Below, in pieces: positions 7,060 to 16,898 of a stretch of 64,000 nucleotides of DNA. A program made the position numbers and the translations under genes. The DNA is from Devosia sp. MC521. GTDB taxonomy: Bacteria > Pseudomonadota > Alphaproteobacteria > Rhizobiales > Devosiaceae. The stretch spans positions 1,397,001-1,461,000 of the forward strand of contig NZ_CP059902.1 in NCBI RefSeq assembly GCF_014127105.1, given 5' to 3'. Every line of letters starts with the position of its first letter. The first letter of the stretch is position 1. A model generated the notes under the pieces. It had not been told where the DNA came from, did no database searches, and was given only the letters and a program-made list of their open reading frames with translations.

Positions 7060-9810
7060 ATGCTTGAAAAGACCTACGAACCCGCCGCCGTTGAAAGCCG
7101 CATCTATTCTGAGTGGATCGAGGCAAAGGCTTTCGAGGCTGGTGCGGGCGCAAAACCCGGCGCGGAAACATTTACCATTGTCATTCCGCCGCCAAACGTC
7201 ACGGGTTCGCTGCACGTTGGTCACGCGCTGAACAACACCATTCAGGACATTCTGGTTCGCTTCAACCGTATGTTGAAGAAGGATGTTCTCTGGCAGCCCG
7301 GTACCGACCACGCAGGTATCGCAACGCAGATGATCGTAGAGCGCCAATTGGCTGCTCAGCAGGTTAGCCGCCGCGATCTCGGCCGCGAAAAATTTATCGA
7401 ACGCGTCTGGGAATGGAAGGCCGAAAGCGGCGGTACCATTATGAACCAGCTCAAGCGCCTTGGCGCCTCTGCTGACTTCAGCCGTGAGCGCTTTACCATG
7501 GGTGAAGCAGGGCAGTCCGACGATCAGATGGTTCGCGCCGTCATCAAGGTCTTCGTAGAGCTGCACAAGCGCGGCCTGATCTATCGCGCCAAGCGTTTGG
7601 TGAACTGGCATCCGGGCCTCGAAACGGCGATCTCGGACCTTGAAGTGGAAAACATCGAGGTGAAGGGCCACATGTGGCACCTGCGCTATCCGCTTGCGGA
7701 TGGTGTCACCTATGAGTTTCCGATCAAGGACGAAGAAGGCAACGTCACGGGTACGGAAACTCGCGACTACATCATCGTTGCGACTACTCGTCCGGAAACC
7801 ATGCTCGGCGACGTTGCTGTGGCGGTTCATCCAGAAGACGAGCGCTACCAGCACCTCATCGGCAAGTTCGTTGAACTGCCGCTGGTTGGCCGCCGCATCC
7901 CAGTGGTTGGCGACGAATACGCTGATCCGAGCCTCGGTACCGGCGCAGTGAAGATCACCCCTGCGCACGACTTCAACGACTTTGAAGTAGGTGCCCGCGC
8001 TGGTCTTGAGCCAATCAACGTCTTCACCACCCGTGGGGCGATCATCGACGCGGACTTTATCCCGACCCAATATCGTGGTCTGGACCGTTTTGAAGCGCGC
8101 AAGACAATCGTTGCGGCCATGACCGCGCTCGCCGAGGAAAACCCGATCCGTGGTCTCGATCATATCGAAGACAAGAAGATCATGGTTCCCCATGACGAGA
8201 AGTCAAAGCTCGTTGTTATCGAACCCTTCTTGACCGATCAGTGGTGGGTTAAGGCTGATGTTATGGCGCAACCAGCGCTGGCTTCCGTTCGCGAAGGCCG
8301 CACCAAGTTTGTGCCGCAGCAGTACGAAAACACCTATTTCGCTTGGCTTGAAAACATCAAGCCTTGGTGTATCTCGCGCCAGCTGTGGTGGGGTCATCAG
8401 ATTCCAGCTTGGTATGGCCCCGATGGCGAAGCTTTCGTTGCAGCTGACGTAGCTGAAGCTCAGGCTGCCGCTGATGCCCATTATGGCAAGTCGGTGGAGC
8501 TCGTTCGTGATCCGGACGTGCTCGACACTTGGTTCTCGTCTGCGCTGTGGCCGTTCTCGACCCTTGGCTGGCCCGACAAGACGCCAGAAATGGCGCGTTA
8601 CTATCCAACGCAGGTGCTCGTCACCGGCTTTGACATCATCTTCTTCTGGGTTGCCCGCATGATGATGATGGGTCTGGAATTCCTCGATGAGGAGCCATTC
8701 CACACCGTCTACATGCATGCTCTGGTCCGCGACGAAAAGGGCCAGAAGATGAGCAAGACCAAGGGCAATGTCATTGACCCGCTTAAGCTCGTCGATGAGT
8801 ACGGCGCTGACGCGACCCGCTTTACGCTGGCCGCTATGGCCGCACAGGGTCGTGACCTAAAGCTCTCGATCCAGCGCGTAGAAGGCTACCGCAACTTCGT
8901 CACCAAGCTCTGGAACGCAGCGCGTTTCCTCGAGATGAACGAAGCACGCCGCGTCGCAGGCTTCGACCCGAAGACCAATAAGCTGGCGCTCAACCGCTGG
9001 ATCGTTGGCTCGACCGTTCGCGCGCTTGCTGACGTTCGTAAGGGTATCGAGGACTATCGCTTCAACGAAGCTGCAAACTCCGCTTACGACTTCGTCTGGG
9101 GCACGTTCTGCGATTGGTACGTGGAATTCGCCAAGCCAGTCTTCAGCGGCGAAGACGAAGCGGCAAAGGCTGAAACTCGTGCGACCGCTGCCTGGGCACT
9201 CGATCAGATTCTGATCATGCTCCACCCGATGATGCCATTCGTCACCGAAGAGCTCTGGGCCAAGACCGGCGAATTCGGCGACAAGCGCGAGAGCATGCTT
9301 ATTCTCACCGAATGGCCAGTTCTGTCGGGTCTCGAAGACGCTGAAGCAGATGCTGAGCTGGCTTGGCTGGTCGATGTCATCTCCAACACGCGTTCGGTCC
9401 GCGCCGAAATGAACGTTCCAGCCAGCGCCAAGCTGCAGCTGGTCGTTATCGGCGCCAACGAAACGACGCTGGGCCGCTTGGTGGCGGGCACTTCGCTTAT
9501 CACCCGTCTGGCGCGTCTAGAGCAGATTACCCCAAGCAATATTGTTCCCGGCGAATCCGCACAGTTCGTCGTTGGTGAAGCCACTTTCGCTCTGCCACTC
9601 ACCGGATTCATCGACATTGCTGCTGAAAAGGCGCGCCTGTCGAAGGATATTGGGAAGCTCGAGAAGGAAATCGACGGCATCGAAAAGAAGCTCGGCAATG
9701 AGCAGTTCGTTGCTAAGGCTCCTGCTGAGGTGATCGAAGAGCAGAAGGCCCGCCTCGAAACGGCAGGGGCCTTGCTCAAAAAGATCCGCGAAGCGGTGAG
9801 CCGCCTCTAA
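7060..9810 (+). CDS. valS: Valine--tRNA ligase
   Basis: A 916-residue class I aminoacyl-tRNA synthetase charging tRNA-Val. The HIGH-type motif HVGH is at residues 52-55 after PPPNVTGSL, and the KMSKS motif appears as KMSKT at 563-567. The editing (CP1) domain lies between, with [10 protein letters not shown] and a [14 protein letters not shown] block near its end. A C-terminal coiled coil rich in Lys/Glu (about 840-916) is the tRNA-contacting arm. The ATG at 7060 is preferred to a TTG 75 bp upstream because ValS proteins begin with this LEKTYEP segment. Confidence 0.97.
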   Translation: MLEKTYEPAAVESRIYSEWIEAKAFEAGAGAKPGAETFTIVIPPPNVTGSLHVGHALNNTIQDILVRFNRMLKKDVLWQPGTDHAGIATQMIVERQLAAQQVSRRDLGREKFIERVWEWKAESGGTIMNQLKRLGASADFSRERFTMGEAGQSDDQMVRAVIKVFVELHKRGLIYRAKRLVNWHPGLETAISDLEVENIEVKGHMWHLRYPLADGVTYEFPIKDEEGNVTGTETRDYIIVATTRPETMLGDVAVAVHPEDERYQHLIGKFVELPLVGRRIPVVGDEYADPSLGTGAVKITPAHDFNDFEVGARAGLEPINVFTTRGAIIDADFIPTQYRGLDRFEARKTIVAAMTALAEENPIRGLDHIEDKKIMVPHDEKSKLVVIEPFLTDQWWVKADVMAQPALASVREGRTKFVPQQYENTYFAWLENIKPWCISRQLWWGHQIPAWYGPDGEAFVAADVAEAQAAADAHYGKSVELVRDPDVLDTWFSSALWPFSTLGWPDKTPEMARYYPTQVLVTGFDIIFFWVARMMMMGLEFLDEEPFHTVYMHALVRDEKGQKMSKTKGNVIDPLKLVDEYGADATRFTLAAMAAQGRDLKLSIQRVEGYRNFVTKLWNAARFLEMNEARRVAGFDPKTNKLALNRWIVGSTVRALADVRKGIEDYRFNEAANSAYDFVWGTFCDWYVEFAKPVFSGEDEAAKAETRATAAWALDQILIMLHPMMPFVTEELWAKTGEFGDKRESMLILTEWPVLSGLEDAEADAELAWLVDVISNTRSVRAEMNVPASAKLQLVVIGANETTLGRLVAGTSLITRLARLEQITPSNIVPGESAQFVVGEATFALPLTGFIDIAAEKARLSKDIGKLEKEIDGIEKKLGNEQFVAKAPAEVIEEQKARLETAGALLKKIREAVSRL

Positions 9811-9822
9811 TCAGATTTTGAA

Positions 9823-9848
9823 GGCCCGGAGCGATCCGGGCCTTTTTT
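9823..9848 (+). terminator. Intrinsic terminator of valS
   Basis: GGCCCGGA-GCGA-TCCGGGCC, an 8-bp GC-rich stem followed directly by six T residues, 12 bp after the valS stop. Confidence 0.95.
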
Positions 9849-9927
9849 GTTACGAGGGGTAGGGGGCGGTCCCATTCGAGCGTCCGGGTGCAGCGTCCGA
9901 CAGCCTAGCGCTGCCACAATTGGCTTG

Positions 9928-10017
9928 GGGGGGCGTGGATTTCGGATTTCTAACCGAGGACAGCGCCTCTAGAGGGAAATCCGGAATCAAATAATCCGCC
10001 ACGGAAATATGCCCCCC
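9928..10017. repeat. Nested multi-arm inverted repeat in a gene-free region
   Basis: Four nested complementary arms are seen. GGGGGGC (9928-9934) pairs with GCCCCCC (10011-10017). GTGG (9935-9938) pairs with CCAC (9999-10002). ATTTCGGATTTC (9939-9950) pairs with GAAATCCGGAAT (9976-9987, one G-T). GAGG (9956-9959) pairs with CCTC (9966-9969) around a 6-nt loop. Bulges lie only on the 3-prime side. The stretch 9849-10562 has no convincing gene, so this may be a structured RNA or a palindromic element. No known RNA family was recognised. Confidence 0.55.
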
Positions 10018-10194
10018 AGATCACTGGTGGCGGTAAGACCCCCGAATTTCTTGACGTTTTTGCATCTCACAACACCACGTAGTTAAAATAGTTTCAATGC
10101 TTGTGACGATTCAGCAACAACGATCTCCAATTCGTTGAGATCCGCGGCGTGACAACAGTTTGGACATGTTTCCCGCCACAATCTGAGTCTAAAA

Positions 10195-10250
10195 ATTTCC
10201 CCATGTGCATGAGCGGACACAGCTCAGCCCAACTAGGGGAAATCCTTTTT
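10195..10250 (+). ncRNA. Candidate structured RNA 3-prime end with T-run
   Basis: ATTTCCCC (10195-10202) pairs with GGGGAAAT (10236-10243). Inside lies a second hairpin, GAGC (10211-10214) with GCTC (10222-10225). CC and five T residues follow (10246-10250). The two-tier stem plus T-run could be the terminator end of a small RNA or an attenuator upstream of the exoR-like gene. No clear promoter was found for it. Confidence 0.35.
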
Positions 10251-10562
10251 GGCGCTAAGCGTTCCGTTCAGCAGAGAAATTATCTACCGGGGGTAGAAGT
10301 GATCGTGGCAAAGCAGAGGCTGGATAGGGTGGCAGAGTGTGGGCGGTTTGGCGTCGCCATATCGCCTTATTTCCGCGCCGGTCGCTCCTGAATGCGGTCA
10401 TAATGCATGTTTACTATTTATTCATACATTGCTTTGCCAGCCCCGGTGAAACCCATTAACTGGCACCCATCAAATTGCGCACTGAGAAGTGACGCTGTGG
10501 AGCTGGTTCACCAGTCGCCGCGCAAAAGTCTGGTCCGTGTTGTCACGGGCAAAAGGAGTAAA

Positions 10563-11372
10563 ATGCGTACCCCTCGGGATAAGTCCCTTCCCATATCAGC
10601 AGGGGGCATGGCTCTGGCTCTGTTGGCCACCATGCCTGCATCGGCACAGACTGCCGCTGATGCTGCGGGCCAGTTCGCGCGTGCTCTCGACGGGGGCGGT
10701 GTGATCGTCTCCGACGATACCTATCTGTCAGCACTCGAAAGCGATGCCGCTGCTGGCCGCCCTTTGGCCATGTGGCAGCTGGGCACTATGTATGAAAATG
10801 GTCAGGGCGTAGACAAAGATCCGGTTAAGGCCTTCGGTTACTACTCCCAGATCGCTATCCAGCACGCGGACACGGCGCCAAAGGGCCTTGAAGCTGACAT
10901 TGTCGCTCGGTCCTTCGTGAAGCTGGGTGATTACTTCCGCGTTGGCGCGCCGGAAGTGGGCATTCATCAGAACCCGAACGAATATCACCGCATGTTGATG
11001 CATGCCGCTACCTATTTCGGTGACGCTGAGGCGCAGTACCGGGTCGGCATTCTTTATCAGGTCGAAGACGGTTTGGGCCTCAGTCCGACCCTGAGCGCTC
11101 GCTGGCTGCAGTATGCCGCGAATAAAGGCCACTGCTTGGCACAGGCGCGCCTTGGCGAGTTGCTTTACAACGGCCTCAATGATTATCCGCCTCGTCCGGC
11201 AGAAGGGCTCATGTGGCTCAATGTGGCGCAGGCGACGTGTATTGGTACACCGGATCAGGCCTCCGCAGACGAACTTTTGGCCAACGCCATGCGCTCGGCT
11301 AGTCCGGATGTTCGCGAAGCCGCCATTACCATGGCAAGCTCTGGTGCCTTCGATACGGCCAGCAAGTTCTAA
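10563..11372 (+). CDS. ExoR-like periplasmic Sel1-repeat protein
   Basis: A 269-residue protein with a signal peptide (hydrophobic ALALLATMP, cut after SAQ near residue 26) and several Sel1-type repeats, e.g. AMWQLGTMYENGQGV, GDAEAQYRVGILY and GHCLAQARLGELLY. Length, export signal and repeat layout resemble ExoR, the periplasmic inhibitor of the ChvG/ExoS sensor kinase that controls exopolysaccharide and motility in rhizobia. The ATG at 10563 has AGGAG 4 nt upstream; an earlier in-frame ATG at 10407 would hide the signal peptide. No ChvG/ChvI genes are in the window, so the regulatory role is inferred. Confidence 0.72.
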   Translation: MRTPRDKSLPISAGGMALALLATMPASAQTAADAAGQFARALDGGGVIVSDDTYLSALESDAAAGRPLAMWQLGTMYENGQGVDKDPVKAFGYYSQIAIQHADTAPKGLEADIVARSFVKLGDYFRVGAPEVGIHQNPNEYHRMLMHAATYFGDAEAQYRVGILYQVEDGLGLSPTLSARWLQYAANKGHCLAQARLGELLYNGLNDYPPRPAEGLMWLNVAQATCIGTPDQASADELLANAMRSASPDVREAAITMASSGAFDTASKF

Positions 11373-11376
11373 TTAG

Positions 11377-11404
11377 AAAAATGGCGCCACCCGGCGCCAT
11401 TTTC
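11377..11404. terminator. Bidirectional intrinsic terminator between exoR-like gene and xth
   Basis: AAAATGGCGCC-ACCC-GGCGCCATTTT, a perfect stem with A-tract and T-tract on either side, between two convergent genes. It can serve both strands. Confidence 0.92.
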
Positions 11405-11414
11405 TTATTCCGGT

Positions 11415-12200
11415 CTAGAAGCTGAACCTTCCTTCAATTGGCACGTGATCGCTCGGTTTTTCCCAGTCGCGCGTATCCTTATGGATATGCACGTCATCCA
11501 AGCGGTCGGCCGCTTGCGGCGAAAGCATCAGATGGTCAATGCGGATACCCGCATTGCGGCGCCAAGCGCCCGCCTGATAGTCCCAGAAGGTGAATTGCTG
11601 TTCGCTGCTGACGGCACGCAGGGCGTCCGTCATGCCCATGTTCTGTAGTTTGCGGAAGCGCTCTAGACTCTCTGGGCGGAAGAGGGCGTCGCCCCACCAT
11701 TTGTCCGGCGCATGGCAGTCAATTGGTTGAGGGATGAGATTGAAGTCCCCCATAAGAATGAACGGTTCTTCGAGCGCTAGCCGCTGCTCGGCGAACACGT
11801 TCAGGCGATCCATCCACTTAAGCTTATAGGGGAATTTTTCCGTGTCGACCGGATTGCCGTTCGGCAAATAGATGTTGCAGACGCGCACTGCGCCGCCTTC
11901 CACAGAGAACACGCCTTCGATCAGACGCGCTTGCTCGTCCGTGTCGTCGCCGGGGAGGCCGCGATGGACTTCATCGAAGGGGAGCTTGGAAAGCAGCGCT
12001 ACGCCGTTCCAACTCTTCTGGCCGTGCGTTTCGACATTGTACCCCAGTGCCTCCATCTCTGCGCGCGGGAAAGATTCGTCGACGGATTTGATCTCTTGAA
12101 GCCCCACGATGTCGGGCTTTTCTTCCTCAAGCCAGCGCACCAGCACTTCAAGGCGGGCCTTGATGCCGGCAATGTTCCAAGTGGCGATGCGCAGGGCCAT
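11415..12200 (-). CDS. xth: Exodeoxyribonuclease III
   Basis: A 261-residue Mg-dependent AP endonuclease and 3-prime exonuclease for base-excision repair. It starts MALRIATWNIAGIKAR, with the metal-binding Glu in VGLQEIKS (about residue 36), the IYLPNG block, GDFNLIPQP carrying catalytic Asp/Asn, and the terminal SDHVP His. Length matches the family. It is convergent with the exoR-like gene and shares the bidirectional terminator. The upstream serine hydrolase ends 10 bp before it on the same strand. Confidence 0.96.
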   Translation of the reverse strand: MALRIATWNIAGIKARLEVLVRWLEEEKPDIVGLQEIKSVDESFPRAEMEALGYNVETHGQKSWNGVALLSKLPFDEVHRGLPGDDTDEQARLIEGVFSVEGGAVRVCNIYLPNGNPVDTEKFPYKLKWMDRLNVFAEQRLALEEPFILMGDFNLIPQPIDCHAPDKWWGDALFRPESLERFRKLQNMGMTDALRAVSSEQQFTFWDYQAGAWRRNAGIRIDHLMLSPQAADRLDDVHIHKDTRDWEKPSDHVPIEGRFSF

Positions 12201-12210
12201 GCGGTTTTCC

Positions 12211-13314
12211 TTAGGTCAGGTCGTCGTAGACGGCGCGAATGAGGTCCTTGGGGTAAACCCCGGTGCACCCCTCGAGAGCCGTATTGGTCATGGACACTAT
12301 CGTAAGCTCCTTTGCGTGGTCCACAAGCCAAGAATGTCCGTATACCCCGCCCCAATTCGCCGCGCCCCGGCCGCCTGGTTGCTCCGTTCTAGAGGTGTCT
12401 TCTATGATGGAGCCGAAGTAACCAAAGCTCCGTCCGGCGTCGGGGCCCAGTAAGCCTCCCGTCTGATTTGTGAAAGCTCTCCTGACCAATGCCTCGCTGA
12501 CGACATCGCCGCCGCCCTTGCGCATGGTCTCAAAGAATGTTGCCATATCAGAGCTAGTGCCAGCCATACCGCCGCCGCCCGATTGGAAGGCCTTCGCTGA
12601 GAATATCCTCTTTGGCGAAAAGACAGTGGTGTTTCCTTCGGCGTTCATTACCGGTTCGGGGTCACGCATTTGGTGTGGTGGAGCGCCATCGGCATAGGGC
12701 TTGGCTAAGCGCGTAAGGTCAGAAACGAAAAAGCCGGTGTCAGCCATTCCCAGCGGGCCGGTGACATAGGTTTTCGCTGTCTCATCGAGAGTCCCACCAT
12801 GAATTTTTGCGAGCACTGCGCCAAGAACGTCAATCGCGACTGAATAGAGCCACGCCGTGCCTGGGGCAAAGTTCAGCGGCAGTTTGGCGACGCGCGTAAA
12901 ATTCTCTTCGAAATTATTGTCAGTTGGCCCAACACCGCCGGAAATGAGCGGATCTGCCGAGTAATCGTACCCCAGACCAGACGTGTGGGTGAGAAGATGG
13001 TGGATCGTGATCACCGCCTCAGAACCATCGGGCAACCGTGGTGTGAAATAGGGCAGGTAGTCGCGAACCGCGTCATCAAGCTTCAGCAGGCCCTTGTCGA
13101 CCATAGCCAAGGCGGTCGCGGCAATGATGGGTTTGGTGACGGAGGCGAGGCGATAGATCGCGTTTTCGATCATCGGCACATTGGCTTCGCGGTCGAAATG
13201 GCCCGCGGTGCGCCGAATGATTTGCTTGCCGTGCTGAAAAACGAGCAGTTCCGCACCGACGATTTTCTGCTGCTCAATTGCGCTGTCCATGACAGCGTTT
13301 ACGCGATGTCCCAT
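12211..13314 (-). CDS. Serine hydrolase, class C beta-lactamase/esterase family
   Basis: A 367-residue hydrolase of the beta-lactamase fold (family of EstB-type esterases and DD-peptidases). The nucleophile motif SVTK (in LASVTKP) lies about 60 residues in. The usual Tyr-x-Asn appears as a Tyr-Ser-Val site in WLYSVAIDVLG, and a C-terminal YGHSWLVD takes the place of the KTG-like region. The ATG at 13312-13314 is chosen because GGGGAGG precedes it by 5 nt. There is no signal peptide, so it is cytoplasmic. The substrate is unknown. Confidence 0.82.
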   Translation of the reverse strand: MGHRVNAVMDSAIEQQKIVGAELLVFQHGKQIIRRTAGHFDREANVPMIENAIYRLASVTKPIIAATALAMVDKGLLKLDDAVRDYLPYFTPRLPDGSEAVITIHHLLTHTSGLGYDYSADPLISGGVGPTDNNFEENFTRVAKLPLNFAPGTAWLYSVAIDVLGAVLAKIHGGTLDETAKTYVTGPLGMADTGFFVSDLTRLAKPYADGAPPHQMRDPEPVMNAEGNTTVFSPKRIFSAKAFQSGGGGMAGTSSDMATFFETMRKGGGDVVSEALVRRAFTNQTGGLLGPDAGRSFGYFGSIIEDTSRTEQPGGRGAANWGGVYGHSWLVDHAKELTIVSMTNTALEGCTGVYPKDLIRAVYDDLT

Positions 13315-13397
13315 TCCTACCTCCCCAAGCAGAACCCCGGAATCGACGATCCCGGGTTGCATAGAAGATAGGGAACTAAAGTAGAACGTAAAGTGTC

Positions 13398-13748
13398 TTA
13401 GACGGCGAAACTTGTGCCGCAGCCGCAGGATGCGACGGCATTCGGATTCTTAATCTGAAAAGCTTGGCCGATCAGATCGTCTACGAAGTCGATTTCCGAG
13501 CCGCCCATAAATTCGAGCGAGAGAGAATCGATCAGAACGGTCGCTTCGCCTTTTTGCAGAACGAGATCGTCGCCGTTCGCCGTTTCCTGAACAAGATTGT
13601 ATTCATATTGAAAGCCGGAACATCCGCCGCCCGCCACAGAAATACGCAGAACAGTCCCCGGCACCTCCTTGGAGAGGATGCGAGCAACGCGCTTTGCGGC
13701 GCGGTCAGAGAGGCTTACTGTCGGTACTACTTGTGCTGCAACGGTCAT
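13398..13748 (-). CDS. erpA: ErpA/IscA-type iron-sulfur cluster carrier
   Basis: A 116-residue HesB-family A-type carrier that delivers Fe-S clusters to apoproteins. The three cluster-binding cysteines are in GGGCSGFQY (about residue 43) and the C-terminal SCGCGTSF. The ATG at 13746-13748 is used; a TTG 12 bp upstream is less likely. It is divergent from dgt, an arrangement common in this order. ErpA versus IscA/SufA cannot be settled without an alignment. Confidence 0.88.
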   Translation of the reverse strand: MTVAAQVVPTVSLSDRAAKRVARILSKEVPGTVLRISVAGGGCSGFQYEYNLVQETANGDDLVLQKGEATVLIDSLSLEFMGGSEIDFVDDLIGQAFQIKNPNAVASCGCGTSFAV

Positions 13749-13834
13749 GGGTTTTCCCAAAGCGATCGTAATGTCATAACGCTTTTCCTAAGATAGGCGC
13801 GTCGCGCCCAATTGCAAAGACCTGGAATTCACAC

Positions 13835-15025
13835 ATGAGCGATACCGCCCCCTATGCCAGCAAGCCTGAAGACACTTTGGGTCGGCTTTATGGTGCAGGG
13901 CCGAGCCCCACGCGCTCCGAATTCCAGCGCGACCGCGACAGAATTATCCACTCAACCGCATTTCGTCGTCTTCAGCACAAGACGCAGGTTTTTCTCGCGC
14001 ATGAGGGGCGGCATTTTCGCAATCGACTGACGCACACCCTTGAAGTTAGTCAGATCGCCCGATCAATCGCTCGTGCATTGCGTTTGAACGAAGATTTGGC
14101 TGAGGCGCTCGCGTTGAGCCATGACCTTGGGCACACGCCGTTCGGACATGCTGGAGAGCGCGCCCTGCATCGGGCAATGGTGGGCTTTGGTGGATTCGAC
14201 CACAATGTGCAGGCACTCCGCGTCGTCACGCAGCTCGAAAATCGCTACGCCGAGCATGATGGCCTGAACCTCACGTGGGAAACGCTCGAAGGCATTCTGA
14301 AGCACAACGGCCCGCTCATTGATGCTTCTGGCGTCCCTGTCGGGCGTTACGCGCATGAAGGCCTGCCAAGCGGGGTGAATGACATTCCCGCCGTGGCCGA
14401 TCTTCGGCTCGACACCTACGCCAGCCTAGAGGCACAAGCGGCGGCGATAGCCGATGATATCGCCTATAATGCGCACGATATTGACGATGCGTTGCGTGCT
14501 GGCGTCCTGAACCTTGAGGACTTTCTCGATGTGCCAATGGCCGGGCCAATCGTACGCGAAGTCCTTGAACGGTATCCGGGTATTCCTGCCAATCGTCAGA
14601 CTCACGAAGTCCAGCGGCGCATGATTACGCGGGCCATCGAAGACGTGATTTCGTTTAGTTCTGCCAATATCGAGCGCATTGCACCGCAGTCGGTCGACGA
14701 TGTTAGATTGGCCGGCACCACAATCATCACTTTTTCCCCAGAGACGGCAATCGCCGAAAAAGGCCTCAAAAACTTCCTTTTGACGCGAGTTTACCGGCAC
14801 AAGTCAGTTATGCAGCCAGTCTTGGAGAGCGAAGCAGTAGTGGAACGCCTTTTTGCACGCTATATGTCGGACGCTGACATGCCCGGCCGCTGGGGTGAGA
14901 AAGCAAAAGCCTGCTCAGGCCCTAATCGTGCCCGAGTTGTAGCTGACTTCATTGCGGGTATGACGGACCCTTATGCATTAGATGAGCACTACCGCTTGTT
15001 TGACGCTCGGCCCGAATTCCGTTAA
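13835..15025 (+). CDS. dgt: Deoxyguanosinetriphosphate triphosphohydrolase-like protein
   Basis: A 396-residue HD-domain phosphohydrolase splitting dNTPs into deoxynucleoside and triphosphate. It shows the family block FRRLQHKTQVF, the first metal His in RLTHTLEV, the His-Asp pair in LSHDLGHTPFGHAGE and a later Asp in DDIAYNAHDIDDA. All HD ligands are present. The argS gene begins 30 bp downstream and is probably co-transcribed. Confidence 0.94.
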   Translation: MSDTAPYASKPEDTLGRLYGAGPSPTRSEFQRDRDRIIHSTAFRRLQHKTQVFLAHEGRHFRNRLTHTLEVSQIARSIARALRLNEDLAEALALSHDLGHTPFGHAGERALHRAMVGFGGFDHNVQALRVVTQLENRYAEHDGLNLTWETLEGILKHNGPLIDASGVPVGRYAHEGLPSGVNDIPAVADLRLDTYASLEAQAAAIADDIAYNAHDIDDALRAGVLNLEDFLDVPMAGPIVREVLERYPGIPANRQTHEVQRRMITRAIEDVISFSSANIERIAPQSVDDVRLAGTTIITFSPETAIAEKGLKNFLLTRVYRHKSVMQPVLESEAVVERLFARYMSDADMPGRWGEKAKACSGPNRARVVADFIAGMTDPYALDEHYRLFDARPEFR

Positions 15026-15055
15026 CCCGGCCCGACCAAATTCCGTAGGTTCGAC

Positions 15056-16801
15056 ATGGATATCTTTGCGCTCTTCACTACCCGGGTCCACGCGGCCCTG
15101 CGTGCCGACTACCCCGATCTCGATGAGGGCCTGCTCGCGCGCGTGGTTGTAGAGCCTCCGCGCGATGCAACCCATGGTGACCTTTCGACCAACGCCGCTA
15201 TGGTGGTTGCGAAGCCTTTGGGTAAGAACCCACGAGAGCTAGCGACCGCTCTTGCGGGCCGCTTCGCCTCTGACGCAGATGTTGCCTCGGTGGAAGTTGC
15301 AGGGCCGGGCTTTATCAATTTCCGTCTCAATAACTCTGTTTGGCACCAGGTCCTGAAGTCTGTTTCAGAGCAGGGTGTCGATTACGGCCGCTCGAACCTT
15401 GGTCAGGGCGAACGCGTCAATGTTGAGTTTGTGTCGGCAAATCCGACCGGCCCAATGCACGTTGGCCATACACGTGGCGCTGTTTTCGGCGACGCATTGG
15501 CCTCGCTGATGCAGTGGACAGGGTATGACGTTACCCGCGAATATTACATCAACGACACTGGTGGCCAGACGATCATTCTGGGCCGTTCGGCCTTGCTCCG
15601 TTACCGCGAAGCATTGGGCGAAACCATTGAAATTCCATCGGGCTTTTATCCTGGCGACTATCTAATCCCAGTCGGACAGCAACTTGCCGCCGAATACGGC
15701 ACCAAGCTTCTTGAAATGGAAGAGCAGGAAGCTGCGCTTATCGCGCGTGAAGTCGCTCTCAAGGGCATGATGGAATTGATCAGGGCAGATCTCGCCAAGC
15801 TCAATATCCATCATGACGTGTTCTTCTCCGAGCGTACGCTGCACGGGGCAGGGGGCGACATTGAGTCGACGCTTGCTTGGCTGCGCGAAGAAGGCATGGT
15901 CTACGAAGGCCGCCTCGAAGCGCCTAAGGGTAAGACCCCAGAAGATTGGGAAGACCGCGAGCAGACACTGTTCCGCGCGACAGATTATGGCGACGATACG
16001 GATCGTGCCCTGATCAAGTCAGACGGTTCCTACACGTATTTCGCCGCTGACATTGCCTATCACCGCAATAAATACCTGCGCGGCTTCAACCACATGATCA
16101 ACGTGCTGGGCGCTGACCACTCCGGTTACGTTAAGCGCCTGCAGGCGGCTGTGAAGGCTGTTTCGAACCAAGAAGCTGATATGGACGTCCGTATCTGCCA
16201 GCTGGTGCGTTTGCTCAAGAACGGTGAGCCGTTCAAGATGTCCAAGCGTTCAGGCGACCTCGTTACCCTTGCTGACGTTGTTGACGAAGTTGGTCCTGAC
16301 GCGACGCGTTTCATGTTGCTCTTCCGTCGCAACGACGCGTCGATGGATTTTGACTTTGCCTTGGTCAAAGAACAGACCCGCGATAACCCGGTGTTCTATG
16401 TTCAGTACGCCCATGCTCGCGCTTGTTCGATTTTCCGCACTGCGCAGCGTGATCTGCCGGATCTCGATATTTCCCCAGCAGCTCTCGCCAAGGCCGAAGT
16501 TGAGCGCCTAGATAGTGCCGCGGATATTGAACTGATCCGACTGCTCGGCGCTTGGCCACGGACGGTGGCAGCAGCAGCTGTTGCCCACGAGCCGCATCGT
16601 ATTGCATTCTACGTGCACGAATTGGCTGGAGCCCTGCATGGGTTCTGGGCTAAAGGTAAGGATGATCCGTCTTTACGTTTCGTTAACCAGTCTGACCCGA
16701 AGTTGAGCTTGGCTCGACTCGCCCTTGTCGATGCCGTTCGCCAGGTTATCCGCAACGGTCTCGGCATGCTTGGTGTGTCAGCCCCCGATGAACTCTCATA
16801 A
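15056..16801 (+). CDS. argS: Arginine--tRNA ligase
   Basis: A 581-residue class I synthetase. The N-terminal Add1 domain (residues 1-90) has the conserved DLSTNAAM start. The HIGH motif is in [15 protein letters not shown] (about 133-147), and a KMSK motif in [10 protein letters not shown] (about 393-402), which many ArgRS lack. The C-terminal DALR anticodon-binding domain carries [11 protein letters not shown]. It follows dgt closely and precedes the SPOR protein. Confidence 0.96.
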   Translation: MDIFALFTTRVHAALRADYPDLDEGLLARVVVEPPRDATHGDLSTNAAMVVAKPLGKNPRELATALAGRFASDADVASVEVAGPGFINFRLNNSVWHQVLKSVSEQGVDYGRSNLGQGERVNVEFVSANPTGPMHVGHTRGAVFGDALASLMQWTGYDVTREYYINDTGGQTIILGRSALLRYREALGETIEIPSGFYPGDYLIPVGQQLAAEYGTKLLEMEEQEAALIAREVALKGMMELIRADLAKLNIHHDVFFSERTLHGAGGDIESTLAWLREEGMVYEGRLEAPKGKTPEDWEDREQTLFRATDYGDDTDRALIKSDGSYTYFAADIAYHRNKYLRGFNHMINVLGADHSGYVKRLQAAVKAVSNQEADMDVRICQLVRLLKNGEPFKMSKRSGDLVTLADVVDEVGPDATRFMLLFRRNDASMDFDFALVKEQTRDNPVFYVQYAHARACSIFRTAQRDLPDLDISPAALAKAEVERLDSAADIELIRLLGAWPRTVAAAAVAHEPHRIAFYVHELAGALHGFWAKGKDDPSLRFVNQSDPKLSLARLALVDAVRQVIRNGLGMLGVSAPDELS

Positions 16802-16898
16802 TTCGGGCGCATTGGTGTGATCAATCGCGGGGCGGTGTCCATTGGGCCCCCCCGCTATCTAGAGGCGCTGTCGGAGTACGTCAGCGAAGCCGCAGCAT

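Noticed and set aside
7024-8193. 389-codon open frame on the minus strand
   Set aside because: Antisense shadow of valS with no recognisable motifs.
10149-10391. 80-codon open frame before the exoR-like gene
   Set aside because: Its start overlaps the structured RNA region and it has no good ribosome-binding site or family.
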